A stretch of DNA of 64,000 bases from Skeletonema tropicum (GCA_037178625.1 CM074142.1:1364001-1428000), one strand, 5' to 3'; counted from the stretch's first letter, positions 42,030 to 53,384 are shown. The notes: generated from the letters alone by a model not told the origin. Made by a program: numbers and translations.

Positions 42030-42514
42030 GATACCTTGGACATTAATCTGAACTTGAAAGATATTCCTGGCATCATTTCTCTGGAGGTCCTTCCTTACTC
42101 CTTACTCGCTGAGATTCCTGCCCTTTAGTTATGAAAAAGGATTATTGAATGAAGTAGCTAGTTTATCATTTTCAAGAACAGTTCCGCTACATCATGTATC
42201 TGTACAATATGTCAAATTCCGTCATTTACCAACCTACATGAAAATATGTAGATCAATTTCTCAGGATTCTTGGTGAATTATCATGGTAATTCAACAATCC
42301 GATAATACGTAAATCGGACGAAGCCAAACCCCAACCTTCCTCAAACTCAAACGAGCAATATGATGAATCTCTTCCAGGCAAAAACAGACCGTCACCGTCC
42401 ACTCCAGTTTCAAGATGCGCAGCTTAAAAGTACAAGCTGTTTCGTATCGAGTTCAAAGAGGCACAGCTCCATAATCGATGGTAAGGATGCGCATTGCGCT
42501 CATCCTCTGTAACA

Positions 42515-43051
42515 TCAGCCCCATTGCGATAAGGCACGAGGCACTGAACAAGGAGGAGGGGTTGTCTGGAGACTCATTTCTTGGAAGTCTCGCATGACAT
42601 CTTGCTCTAAAAACAGAGCAGCTGCACGTGCCCGCTCTCTTGCCCATTGAGAATGCTGTGCCGATACTATGGCTAGCCTTGCTGAATGCGGAATCTGCGA
42701 GGCATGATGATGATGCCACCGCTGCTCTGCTAAGACGGCCCTTTGCAGGGCAAGCCTTCTATCCCTGTATTCTGCTGTTAGCTCGGGGTTGAGATACTTC
42801 TCGAGACCGAGAATCGCAGCAGCATTGATGGTAATGCCTTCTTGTTGTTGATTGATGAAGGCGCGATGATATTCGAGTTGCGAGCGGACCTCACGAACTC
42901 GGTGGGAGAACCACGACTTGAATAGATCAGTTTCTCCTTCGGAATACCAAAGTGTGGTTGTCTGCTCGTTGCTAAGTGAGAGATTATCAACAATGGCCAT
43001 GAGGCTTCTATCGGAGAAGCGAACTTGCTTTTTGCTTTTTGTTGTATTCAT
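42515..43051 (-). CDS. Paralogue of the WYSEGE hypothetical protein, C-terminus altered, U1
   Basis: Residues 1-165 are almost identical to the protein at 33058-33678, including LWYSEGETDLFKSWF and the SQWARERARAAAL helix. A small insertion near 42535 shifts the frame. The last residues become PRALSQWG instead of about 35 further residues, whose coding sequence persists downstream (to about 42430) out of frame. The paralogous repeat covers about 700 bp (33040-33730 and 42410-43120), including upstream sequence. Confidence 0.6.
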   Translation of the reverse strand: MNTTKSKKQVRFSDRSLMAIVDNLSLSNEQTTTLWYSEGETDLFKSWFSHRVREVRSQLEYHRAFINQQQEGITINAAAILGLEKYLNPELTAEYRDRRLALQRAVLAEQRWHHHHASQIPHSARLAIVSAQHSQWARERARAAALFLEQDVMRDFQEMSLQTTPPPCSVPRALSQWG

Positions 43052-43420
43052 CTTGACCAGAATGTTGCTGATGTTTATTTTGTGTTTTAGGAGTACAAGT
43101 AAGTGTTCGTGTTTGTGTCCGCGTCCTACGATACTGTCGTACTCATAAATTATTTCAGTGCTATACTGTAAACTACATACATATCACTGGTATTTACTTA
43201 ATGGATAGCCTTCATTAGTACGAATGGTACATGAACTTCTTTGTAGTTATGTACTTAGGGTTGTACATGTACGTGCGTGCGGTTTGCTCATAAGTAGCGT
43301 TGGGTCGCTGTCGCAGCGCTATGAATAACAAAGTGAGAACCAGTGTAAGGTAAGAACCCTTCTTAGTCCATGAGGTTATCCCTTTGGCCAGCCAGACCGC
43401 CAAGAGCGGTTGGCCTTGTA

Positions 43421-44530
43421 AGGCGGGGACATACAATTTAATCTTTGAGTTACTAACTCACCGGTTTTAGGGCTAGTGGTTCCCCTGAGTGGATTTTTAC
43501 CCCCGCTGTGAGAACCACTAACAAACCACAATCAAACCTCCAACTGGTAGGCATCGAGCACACAACACCAACACAATGGTACAATGGTAGTACTACCCTC
43601 TAACAACACTATTAGTTGAGTTATTTTTTACATCGCTTGGTTCTAAACTCATCGGCTGCCGCCCCCCAGCATCGCCATGGTGCTCATTGACGTGCATTTC
43701 TATAGGAGCACGAAAACAGTTAATGCAAAGATCTGTACTAAGGTGCGGGCAAATGATGACCATTCGGATTTTCTGCTGACTGTTGTGAAGAAGGGTGTCA
43801 AAAAGCTCTTTGAAAAGGAAGGAAAAGATGTGACGGACGATGCTCTAGATGCCGCCATCGGGCGTATTGAGACAATCACTTGCAGATGCGTCTGACCCAG
43901 GTGCTTGCACTTGCAATCTTGTCAATCTTGTTGAATTTCTCCAGTGAATTGACTCCTCCACAATTCCGTAATGTTGCCCTACAGAGACAGCCAACACCAA
44001 TCATTAATCCCAGACAGCATTTTTATTCTCGCGATGAAGTCATTACTATGTTCGCAGGGAATGAGGATGCTCTCACAGATTTTTCTGATCTACCTTCTTA
44101 CAAGAGTCAAGGAGCAGAGACAAAAGCACAACGTGATAGAGCTGTCGCCAAAGAGCTCAAGCTTAAAAGTTGGGACCCGAAGAAATTAAGAAGTTTTATT
44201 GTCTGCTACTTTTGTGAAAAACGTCGCTGCATATATTCCCCTTCGGATGCGGATTTCGCTAGAGGAAGCGCAGCTCTTAAGGCAGAGCTTGAGTCTTTGT
44301 CTGATAGGTATTCGTGTGGTGATTTGATATTTGGCGATGAAGATGATATGAGTAAGATTATTGTTCAGAAGCTGAACTTGACCTGCGAGTCTCAAATTGA
44401 ACCAAGCTACTACAAAAATGATGGTCGCACATTGAAGCTGAAACCTATTTGTGTTCATTGCGGAGAGTCAGAGTCGGGAGCTGCTGGAAGTTTTCTTCTG
44501 GGGCAAGAGCAATTGAGACAACGCAATTTG
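43421..44530 (+). mobile_element. AGGCGGGGAC TIR element, left part only (U1)
   Basis: The left terminus AGGCGGGGACATACAATTT matches the start of the complete copy at 54776-56155. Here the element is cut at 44530 by the segmental duplication junction, so its right TIR is missing. It carries the two overlapping frames described next. Confidence 0.65.
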
Positions 44531-44533
44531 TAA
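43677..44533 (+). pseudogene. Cys-rich cargo protein of the AGGCGGGGAC element, truncated (U1)
   Basis: The first frame (43677-43895) reads MVLIDVHFYRSTKTVNAKIC...FEKEGKDVTDDALDAAIGRI. The second (ATG 43886 to stop 44531-44533) contains HFYSRDEVITMF, DLPSYKSQGAETKAQRDRAV, CYFCEKRRCIYSP, DRYSCGDLIF, LTCESQIEPSYY and CVHCGE. The C..C...CIYSP ... YSCG ... L.C...IE..YY ... C..CG pattern suggests a zinc-binding module that I recall from repeat-associated proteins across eukaryotes. Overlap of the two frames suggests one frameshifted gene or an unrecognised intron. The C-terminus is lost at the duplication junction. Confidence 0.5.
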
Positions 44534-44604
44534 TACCACTTTATCTGATATTGGTTCATATATTGATTATAGAGAGAAGTAAGGTCGCTCGCTTCGCTCG
44601 CTCC
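44531..44604. other. 74-bp filler between U1 and U2
   Basis: This sequence is not found at either outer breakpoint of the duplication. Its end, GGTCGCTCGCTTCGCTCGCTC, is nearly palindromic. Such filler is typical of end-joining or replication-based duplication. Confidence 0.75.
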
Positions 44605-44861
44605 CGATACTTGTAATGACGTGCATGCGTTGAGCCATGCGAACCCATGCGTTGGTTCCAAAAACTGCGATTTTTGCCCGATTCTTACAAAAAAACGATC
44701 TTAAATTGGTACCTTTCGCACTTTTGCGAAAACACAAACATCACAAAAACACAAGAAGTTCCAAGTACTTACCTCTACACAAGACCAATGAAGTTATGAT
44801 GATGATCATCATTGTCAAAAGCAGCACGTACACCTTGGCTCTTATCATCAGAATATCAGCA

Positions 44862-46327
44862 ATGGCGGACGTGCAACCAAGCGGCGACGACAGCTCCAGC
44901 AAAAGCAAACACAGGAAGCTATCCGATAGTGCATCTTCCTCCCCTCTTATCTGCTTCGCTGATCTGCCGAGCGGAGTACTTGAGCATGCTGCTAGCTTTC
45001 TTGCAGCTCCGTCAAGAGTCTTATTTTTACAAGCACTTCATGACGGCGATGATGCGCCCAGCAGCAGCTCGGCAATTGTAGGCAGCCATGAAGTATTAGA
45101 TTTTGGACAGATAGAGAAGGATCTCGCAGAGAAGCTGTCTGACGATGATATTCAGAAGATTTTGCAGCATACCGATGCCGTCAATAAAGTGAAGAAATTG
45201 TTGCTCACAAATTGTATGAAAATCACCGGCGCTGGATTGGAGCCGCTACGTGGCTCTGCAGTGATAGAACAAATCGATCTGAGTATACTTGAATTTGCTG
45301 GGAATCGAGATCCGTCAATCTCATGTGATCATGTGCTGCCCATTTTGGATAGTATAATTGAACGAGAGGGAACCGCTGTGCAGTATTTGCAATTTCCAGC
45401 TAAGTGGCGAAATGGATCAGTTGTTGATTCAGAGTTTACTGAGTCTGATTTCCATGCTTTTCTTGAACGATACAATGAAATGTGGGAGAGACGTGGAGAT
45501 ATTTATTGCCCTGAATGTGTTAAGGATTTTCCAGACTATCGGATGGAGGGCCCTTGGGTTGACACAAGTGCGAAACGTGGTGGAGCAAATTATTTCGTGT
45601 GCTATGGATGTTTAAAGTATTCCTGTGGCGAATGTAAAGATTTTGACTCCTACCGTCACTTTTGCTCCAAGTGTGCAAGAACGTATTGCATTGATTGCGC
45701 ACAAATATATTATTGTGCAGCTTGCGATGAGATGTATTGCGTGGATCATTGCGCTACTTTTTATAATTGTGATGGCATAAGCACAGAATTTTACAACATG
45801 AGGTGTGGGCAAAGTATTTGTGAAGATTGTGCATACAGTAAGGAGAGAGAATGCCGCAGTTGTAAGAAATCCTACTGTTCCTTTGATTGTTCCAACAGAA
45901 CATATCGCGAACATGAAATTGAACGGTGTGATCATTGTTCCAGTTTCCTTTGCTACGAATGCGAAAATTCATCAAATAGCAGTAACCTTTGTGTCTGTGC
46001 TGATGAAATCATCGACAATGTGTTACCAGGCCGTCATGAATTGATGAACTGCGTAAATGTGACGAGTGCAACAAAGCTGCCTGCCCTGATTGCCAATTGC
46101 AATTTGGTAAATCAGTAGAAAAATTGGATTGCAAGGGATGTATTAAGATGATTGTATCCGCACTGTTGAAGGAGAAAGAGTTGAATAAGAAGCTGGCAGC
46201 CCAGAACGAAGAGCTGAGGAGTGGAAATAAAGACCTGCAAGATACAATAAAATGGCAGACTGAGAGGTTGGAGAGCTACTGTGCACAAATCGCTGAATTG
46301 AAAGAAGAGAACACCATATCCATTTAA
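44862..46327 (+). pseudogene. F-box-like/Cys-rich gene, U2 copy, frameshifted at a different site
   Basis: Start, F-box-like motif, LRR-like region and the Cys-rich array are as in the U1 copy at 31123-32588. Here the frame passes the U1 frameshift intact (CSKCARTYCIDCAQIYYC) and continues through RCGQSICEDCAYSKERECRS. One A is then missing near 46038-46040 (CATGAATTG against CATGAAATTG). The frame ends at 46118 with LMNCVNVTSATK... instead of CDECNKAACPDC. The coiled-coil end (46097-46327) is preserved out of frame. The product would be about 418 residues from ATG 44862. Confidence 0.75.
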
Positions 46328-46483
46328 AGAATTGGATTGAAGAGAGGTGAAGAACGCGCTCAAAGGCTTGCCATCGTGAATGGGGTGATATTTCCCTTGA
46401 TACCCCGTCTCCATTGGCTTTGTACGATGCATCATCATCATTATTATCCACCACAAATGTATGAAAGGCGACAAGTAATAGAT

Positions 46484-46714
46484 AGATTATTTTAGTAACT
46501 ACTCTCTCTAGACACTACGATCGGCATAGAAAGGAGAACTTAAACCATGAGGGGCTCGGATTGTTCCCGAAGACGCCCTTGGGGCCTGCTAGGTAGGTTT
46601 GGTTGATGTTGGTTGATGTAAGTGGGTGGCAAACGCTTTGGTGCGGCGAGACTGCATGTTTGGAGGAAGTGGATGTTGGGTTTAGGGGTGGATAAGATGT
46701 AGGAGTCGCGAGTG
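46484..46714 (+). repeat. Dispersed repeat R1, U2 copy
   Basis: Duplicate of 32745-32975 with the same landmarks. Confidence 0.6.
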
Positions 46715-46796
46715 GGAGAATGATGCCATGCGCCGAGCTTTGAAGGTCGATTAGAGGTGAAAGAGCGAGACTCTAATCAGTTTCAAGATGCGCAGC

Positions 46797-47417
46797 TTAA
46801 AAGTACAAGCTGTTTCGTATCGAGTTCAAAGAGGCACAGCTCCATAATCGATGGTAAGGATGCGCATTGCGCTCCTCCTCTGTAACATCAGCCCCATTGA
46901 GATGAGACATCGAACAAGGAGGAGGGTTTGTCTGGAGACTCATTTCTTGGAAGTCTTGCATGACATCTTGTTCTAAAAACAGAGCAGCTGTACGTGCCCG
47001 CTCTCTTGCCCATTGAGAATGCTGTGCCGATACTATGGCTAGCCTTGCTGAATGCGGAATCTGCGAGGCATGATGATGATGCCACCGCTGCTCTGCTAAG
47101 ACGGCCCTTTGCAGGGCAAGCCTTCTATCCCTGTATTCTGCTGTTAGTTCAGGGTTGAGATACTTCTCGAGACCGAGAATCGCAGCAGCATTGATGGTAA
47201 TGCCTTCTTGTTGTTGATTGATGAAGGCGCGATGATATTCGAGTTGCGAGCGGACCTCACGAACTCGGTGGGAGAACCACGACTTGAATAGATCAGTTTC
47301 TCCTTCGGAATACCAAAGTGTGGTTGTCTGCTCGTTGCTAAGTGAGAGATTATCAACAATGGCCATGAGGCTTCTATCGGAGAAGCGAACTTGCTTTTTG
47401 CTTCTTGTTGTATTCAT
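46797..47417 (-). CDS. Diatom-type hypothetical protein (WYSEGE family), U2
   Basis: The 206 residues are identical to those of the U1 gene at 33058-33678, with the same start in an ATTCAT context and the same C-terminus (NSIRNSLYF). Sequence identity alone cannot tell which copy is expressed. Confidence 0.65.
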   Translation of the reverse strand: MNTTRSKKQVRFSDRSLMAIVDNLSLSNEQTTTLWYSEGETDLFKSWFSHRVREVRSQLEYHRAFINQQQEGITINAAAILGLEKYLNPELTAEYRDRRLALQRAVLAEQRWHHHHASQIPHSARLAIVSAQHSQWARERARTAALFLEQDVMQDFQEMSLQTNPPPCSMSHLNGADVTEEERNAHPYHRLWSCASLNSIRNSLYF

Positions 47418-47992
47418 CTTGACCAGAATGTTGCTGATGTTTATTGTGTGTCTAGCAAGTGTTTGTGTCCGCCAGCGCGCAGCAGTAGGTACCTACTTAC
47501 TTCAGGCTCGGCCTTTATTACTTACTTCGGTGCGGGATAAATCGGCTTCCCAAAAAAAAATTTAAAGCTAGGCGCGCATGTTCACTGTAGGTCACATATT
47601 TTCCATACTAACTTAAAAAACATGTATTTTAAACTGACGAGGCCTTGAGTGTGGATGAGAACTCCTCCATCAGCACCCGGCACCTCGCTGTACTCACCAT
47701 GATCGACAGGCCCAATAGGGCCTTCATTGACAGCCCCAGAGTTGTTGCCGACTCCAAACCAAAGGTACCTTCTGTCAGCGGACTACAGCAGCAGAGCATA
47801 TTGTGTTGTCGGTTTATGAAATAAAGTTTTTGCCTCCTTAATTCGCATAACTTTGTGCGTGCAGCGCTGACCGATGAAGTGCCTCTACTTCTGATTACTC
47901 CTTCAGAGTTCAGATACACGATGATAATAGATGTGATTTCTTCGTAAATCTATATCGATTATTTATTTATTCCTATTTTTCCGTGTATAGAA

Positions 47993-48303
47993 TTATTCGT
48001 CATTGGTCGGATACTCAATTGCACTCATGTCTTCAAAAGCCTTACCAAACTTGTTGTACCTCTCCTTCTCTTCATCGGTGAAGTTGTCGTAGTCTGTGTC
48101 ATCAACGTCACCTGCAATGATTTGTAGCTCATCAAAGTCAAGATATTCACTGATGTCGTAATCATCAACATTTGGAAGATCGTACTTTAGCTTCTTCATC
48201 TTGTCTATATCGACTCCTTCAATCACCTCGCACACCTTGACACCGACCACCTTCCGACTTGGAGCTTCCATTGTCGCCAGATTGGGCGTGTAATTTTCAT
48301 CAT
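47993..48303 (-). pseudogene. C-terminal part of the foldback-split gene, U2 (empty-site allele of the TIR element)
   Basis: The frame reads DDENYTPNLATMEAPSRK... to ...EYPTNDE without the TIR element. It stays open into the foldback, where an ATG at 48340 would give MKNIVSSLSNHTDDENY, a start supplied by the foldback arm. The single TTGTCGC at 48271-48277 is the unoccupied target of the U1 insertion. Confidence 0.55.
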
Positions 48304-49071
48304 CTGTATGATTTGAAAGTGATGATACAATATTTTTCAACTTAGATTAGGACGTTAATTACAATCTGTATGATTTGAAAGTGATGATACAATATTTTTC
48401 AACTTAGATTAGGACGTTAATTACTTGAACGAGTAGAGTAATGAACTCGTTTCGGTTAGACCTTCATCGGCAAGTGTCAACGTGAGACAGCCCCAGGAGC
48501 GGGCTGTTCTAATGAATCTTTTGTATAGTGGTGAACGGAGAAAAATGAAATGAACGGAGAAGTGAACGTCTTTTTGTATGATTTGAAAGTGATGATACAA
48601 TATTTTTCAACTTAGATTAGGACGTTAATTACTTGAAAGTTTATTATTGCCTATCATGGAGCCCCAACGATACGATCAGCTGTGACGAAAGCAAAACTGA
48701 TACAAGAACCCGGCAAAGAGGCCAGTAAGTATTTTGATGGGGAGCCCGATCCTGACTGATCGAGCTCCCCTCCTTTTACTCTCCCGAGGAGCTGCCTTCC
48801 GGCAGCTCAGCTCGGGAGAGCAAAAGCTTCTCCTGTCTGAAAAGACATTGAACCGCGTCTGAAAAAGACGTTCACTTCTCCGTTCATTTCATTTTTCTCC
48901 GTTCACCACTATACAAAAGATTCATTAGAACAGCCCGCTCCTGGGGCTGTCTCACGTTGACACTTGCCGATGAAGGTCTAACCGAAACGAGTTCATTACT
49001 CTACTCGTTCAAGTAATTAACGTCCTAATCTAAGTTGAAAAATATTGTATCATCACTTTCAAATCATACAG
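48304..49071. mobile_element. Foldback element, U2 copy
   Basis: Same 768-bp structure as 36947-37714: long inverted arms, triplicated end motif and two internal GC-rich hairpins. It was present before the segmental duplication. Confidence 0.8.
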
Positions 49072-49676
49072 ATAGCACTTTCTGTGCCACCATCCTTGCC
49101 CCGTCCCAAAAGATATGGAATGCAACAGCCCATTTCATCCGCGATTGTTTGGTTTGCTCGGATGTACATTGTGGAAGTGTTTGCGTCTCGGTGTAGCGGA
49201 AACCATTCGTGCCCATCACCCATCTTGCCAATGCATGGTGCCCAATCGCCACCAACTGTATTATTTGGAGATGGTAGCCGCTCACCCTGAGGCCGAATAT
49301 AATTGTGAGACAGTAGAGATGGTCCTGTTGCAGCATCATCATTAATATTTCCCCGACGACGTGCGGAGGTGACAAGAGGATTACTACTCTGGATACGCCG
49401 TGGATGAACGTTTTTTTCAAGGCGGCCGCCAACGGTGAGGTTGATGTCAAATGTTCCATCAGTATGGACACGGGAGACATAGCCAGTCCCCCCTTCACTA
49501 TCAGGGCAATTGTATCTCCTCTCCCCTTCGATCGTCAGAAGGGCGCCGACGGTCACTACGGATGGTATCGATGAAAGAGGCAGCATGTTTCGGCTGTAGT
49601 AACGGTTTGTTGTCATCGTCTTTTTGACAAGTGCAGATTTGAAATTTGAATCAGCCACACTGGAGGTCAAAAACAT
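49072..49676 (-). pseudogene. N-terminal part of the foldback-split gene, U2
   Basis: Identical in residues to 37715-38319, with the SH3/Tudor-like segment (EGGTGYVSRVHTDGTFDINL). Confidence 0.55.
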
Positions 49677-49785
49677 ATTCTAATATAATTTTTTATTTTA
49701 TTAGACAGTTTACGTGTGGAGTACAGGCCTAGCTTTCAAAAAAATTTTGGGAGGCCGATTTATCGTGCTCCGAAGGAAGTATGTA

Positions 49786-50497
49786 CTCCCTCTGTCCCAC
49801 AAAAAATGAGCTTTTTGATGTAAAATAGTTAAAATTTGGTCAATTTTCGTCCAAAAAATTGCTATTGCACATCGTTGGAAAGCTTATTTCACGCCGGTTA
49901 CAATTATATGGAGGTTGGAGGTTGTTAAGCAAGTATTTTTTATTATATTGTGACAAAAGGCGTTAAAATATCCTTAAAATCTAACCCTAATGTGAAACTG
50001 AAGAGGCCTCTCGGACACTTGTGTAGGACCTCACGTAGGAATAAGTACGTCAAAGAGCTAGTTTTTTGTGGGACTACGATTAACTTCAAATTTTTTTTTT
50101 TTCAAGATAAATAAGTGATTAGTTTAGGATGGTATTCAGGAGCTGTTTACTGGGCAAGCTGGATCTGAACTTGCCCATTTTAGGTAATAAGAGGAGTGCA
50201 GTCTAGGTATCTCTAGTTCAGTGGCAAGTCCGCACTCCTCTTGTCACCTGTGCTAGGTGATGGTATGTTCCTCCTCCCTCCTACTCTCAACTGCCTCTCG
50301 ACAGGTGAGAGTGAGAGTCCTCACTCAACCTCTGCCACCGCAGAGGTGGGGGAGAGGGGATTACTCCCCACTCCAGGTGTGCCAGTTGGACATCCCCGGC
50401 CCATTCTCAATGAGTGGCCGGATGCGGTGGTGCCTGTCCCTACTCCCTCTGAGCAGGAGGGAGTTCAAATAGCTCATTTTTTGTGGGACAGAGGGAG
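49786..50497. mobile_element. Stowaway-like MITE, U2 copy
   Basis: Same TIR and TA duplication (49784-49785, 50498-50499) as the copy at 38428-39140. It is one base shorter in the poly-T tract. Confidence 0.8.
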
Positions 50498-50571
50498 TAC
50501 CTACATGAACTTCTCCACTTCGCCGCGCGAGCATTGATAGTACATTCATAGATAGATTATTTTATTCACTA

Positions 50572-51255
50572 CTCCCTAGACACCTGTGTCAGTAGAGAAA
50601 GAAGAATTTAAACCTGGAGGGGCTCGGGCTGGTCCCGAAGAAGCCTGTGTAGCCTGCCGGGAACTAACTGGTCGACGGATGTGGAAAGCGAACGCCTTGG
50701 TGCAGGCGAGGCCAAACTGTTGAAGGAAGTGGATCTGAGGGGTGGGTGCTGTATAGGAGTGGCCATAGAATCGCTGGTGGGTACATAGTAATAGTAGGGT
50801 TTACGTGGTGTGCGGTTTGCTCATAAGTAGCGTTGGGTCGCTGTCGCAGCGCTATGATTACAAAGTTTGAACCAGTGTTGTAAGGTAAGAACCCTTCTTA
50901 GTCCATGAGGTTATCCCTTTGGCCAGCAAAGTAGATATATACCTTCTACACCTGCAACTCCACCCCAACCCCAGCCAATCTTCTTTCAGTTACTATCTCC
51001 CTAAGCGTAGGCACTAGTGCCAGTAGAGAAAGGACAACTTAAACCTGGAAGGACTTGGGCTGGTCCCGGTCCCGAAGACGCCTGTGGCTGGGGGGGCTGC
51101 TGGGTACTAATTGGTCGACGTCGACGGAGTGGAAAGCGAATGCTTTGGCTTTGGCTTCGGTGCAGGCAAGACCGAATTGTTTGAGAAAGTGGATTTTGGG
51201 GGTGGGTGCTATGTAGGGATGGCCATAAAATTTCTGGTGGGCTGGTTTGGATGAG
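50572..51255 (+). repeat. Two dispersed R1 repeats, U2
   Basis: Duplicates of 39215-39432 and 39645-39900, with a 2-base deletion between them near 50790. Confidence 0.6.
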
Positions 51256-51496
51256 GACCACGAGGAGTTTGCAAGGGGGTGGATGCCATGTGGGGCCGAA
51301 CTTTGGAGGGAGTCGAGGTACACCTAGAGTACATCTTTGCAGCTTGAGGCCAGTTGGCTGTGAAGGAGAGTGGTCGAATCGGGTCGTCACCGAAAAGGAA
51401 TCTGCCGAGCATTGCCGCCATAGGGACATATTGCCAACATTTGGAGGTGTTTGGCGTCCGCGTGGAGGGTACGAATACGAAGAACGTCCTCTCTAG

Positions 51497-51915
51497 TCAT
51501 TGTGTTGGTGGCGACAGGACTACTTCCCATTTTCGTGTGAACTTCCTCTTCTCTGCGGCTTGTAGACATCGTTCAGCATTGCCTGTATAATATGATGAAA
51601 TGTCTTCAACTTCAAGGACAGGGTCAGAGGGAGGATCAGGACCATGGTTGATAGTGATGTCAGCGCTGGCAAAGTGAGACGGGGGGAGGTTGGAGTCTCC
51701 AAGTGTGTGGTGGGCTGGTACTCGATGTCTTCGCTTCGGGCTCTTGGACGAACAAGACGAGGCGAAGTCGTGCTCCCAACTGGAGTCAAAAGCTTCCCAT
51801 GCCCTGTCGACTTCTTGTTGAGAGATGTCAATATCAATGCCCAATTGGTCTCTGTCAGAGATATCATCGCGAACCTCTTTCAGTCTTTCAGAATATCATA
51901 CTGAGGAAGAGTTAA
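51497..51915 (-). pseudogene. Decayed SQQEVDRAWEAFDSSW copy, U2
   Basis: Duplicate of 40142-40560 with the same broken upstream frame. Confidence 0.45.
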
Positions 51916-52174
51916 GCTATCATAGATACCGCAGTTGTAGTTGACGACGAAGAATCCATTTCGAGTGCTTGGAGTAGACTGTCGATCTCACGATGTATCG
52001 ATCCGGGTCGTCTGGCGAGCCTTCGCGCAGCAGTAGAGGATCTCAGCGATTGGATAGAAGAGAATGACACGGATCCCTACTTACAACATCTGATCGAAGA
52101 GTACCTCCTTGGCATGGAGAATTGGACATGTTGTGTGATATTATTGATGGACTTCCTGGACACATTTTGAATTT

Positions 52175-52881
52175 GCAGAGATACATGACACACTTGGGTG
52201 GGATAATTTCGTTGAAGGAGTATCAGCAAGCATCTGGTCCACATTCAAGCACAGTATCTATCCACCATTCATACTTTCGTTCAACCTGCATCCTGGGCTA
52301 GTGGACTCATGAGACAACTTCTCCTTCTGAAACATCAGCAATGGCATTATCGCAATTGTACAGTGCACTACAAAGCAGACGGCAGATCTCTTCCCCAACA
52401 CGAACGCATTCTCCAGAAAGTTACGTGTCTCCTCAAAACGGACGAGGATATGTTCCTGCCGGAAGATAGGGATCTATTGCACATTGATTTCGCTCATCTG
52501 GCTGAAGGACCAACTATAGATAAAGAAAGATGGATAGCCAGTATGGAATCAGCCATGGTAGTTCGCAGAGTACACTGGGCTAGACGGAGTCGGCGTTTCG
52601 ACTACCTAATCTGTGGAACAGACGACGTTCGCGCAACTCTGCTTCGGACACCTGGGCTTCCAGTTCAGACGACACATATGTTGATGTTGGATCAGATAAT
52701 AACGAAGAGGATGATGATGACGACTCACCCTCCAGTGTGGAGTCCGAAAGAGATACCGCGCACCCTCCCCCAGTGCTTCAATCTCGACAATATATCACGT
52801 CATACTTTCCGCCTCGTAGGGACTCAGAAGGTAGCATTCGTTTTCGACGCAGACGACGACGATCGTAGTATGGTGCAGTAA
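52175..52881 (+). pseudogene. Repeat-associated GWDNF...HQQWHYRN fragment, U2
   Basis: Duplicate of 40820-41526, including the frameshift; one substitution (CAATCCACC to CTATCCACC) separates the copies. Confidence 0.5.
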
Positions 52882-53081
52882 GTTGTGTCAAAAATGACCA
52901 AATTCCCCAGGAAGCCTCGTAGAGGCTTCTTGGAGATGGTATCATTACCGTTGCGGTTTCACGAAGCCTAAGAAACACAAAAGAGATGTGTACTTGTCTA
53001 GATTATAGAGAGTAGTTTTCTAACAAAAGTTTAAGCGTTGAATAGATTCTAAAGTTGATAACAAATAATGGAACTCTTGAC

Positions 53082-53384
53082 CTATTGATGTTGTACTTTT
53101 TGAATTGTATTCAGGCTCTTGGACGAACAAGACGAGGCTAAGCCGTGCTCCCAACTGGAGTCAAAAGCTTCCCATGCCCTGTCGACTTCTTGTTGAGAGA
53201 TGTCAATACCCAATGGGTCTCTGTCAGTGATATCATCGCGAACCTCTTTCAGCATGTCATACTGAGGATGATTTAAGCTATCATTGATACCACAGTACAC
53301 AGAGGAATTGTCTTCAGATGACGACGAAGAATGTGCTAGGAGTAGACTGGATCTCAATGGAGCTTGACTCAAGATTTGATACAA
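53082..53384 (-). CDS. Small Ser-rich protein, SQQEVDRAWEAFDSSW family, U2
   Basis: Identical in residues to 41727-42029; the same uncertainty about whether it is a gene applies. Confidence 0.35.
   Translation of the reverse strand: MYQILSQAPLRSSLLLAHSSSSSEDNSSVYCGINDSLNHPQYDMLKEVRDDITDRDPLGIDISQQEVDRAWEAFDSSWEHGLASSCSSKSLNTIQKVQHQ

Larger units (their letters stand above)
30866..44530. repeat. Segmental duplication unit U1
   Basis: This matches U2 (44605-55878) with a fixed offset of 13,739 up to 34538. After the 2,382-bp difference caused by the insertion at 34539, the offset is 11,357 and then drifts to 11,348 through small indels (an AT, a T in a homopolymer, 2, 4 and 3 bases). I saw only a handful of substitutions, for example near 31912, 33940, 33963, 40905 and 44283. 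The left breakpoint follows CAATTT and the right breakpoint lies in GCAATTTG, which suggests microhomology. Confidence 0.92.
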
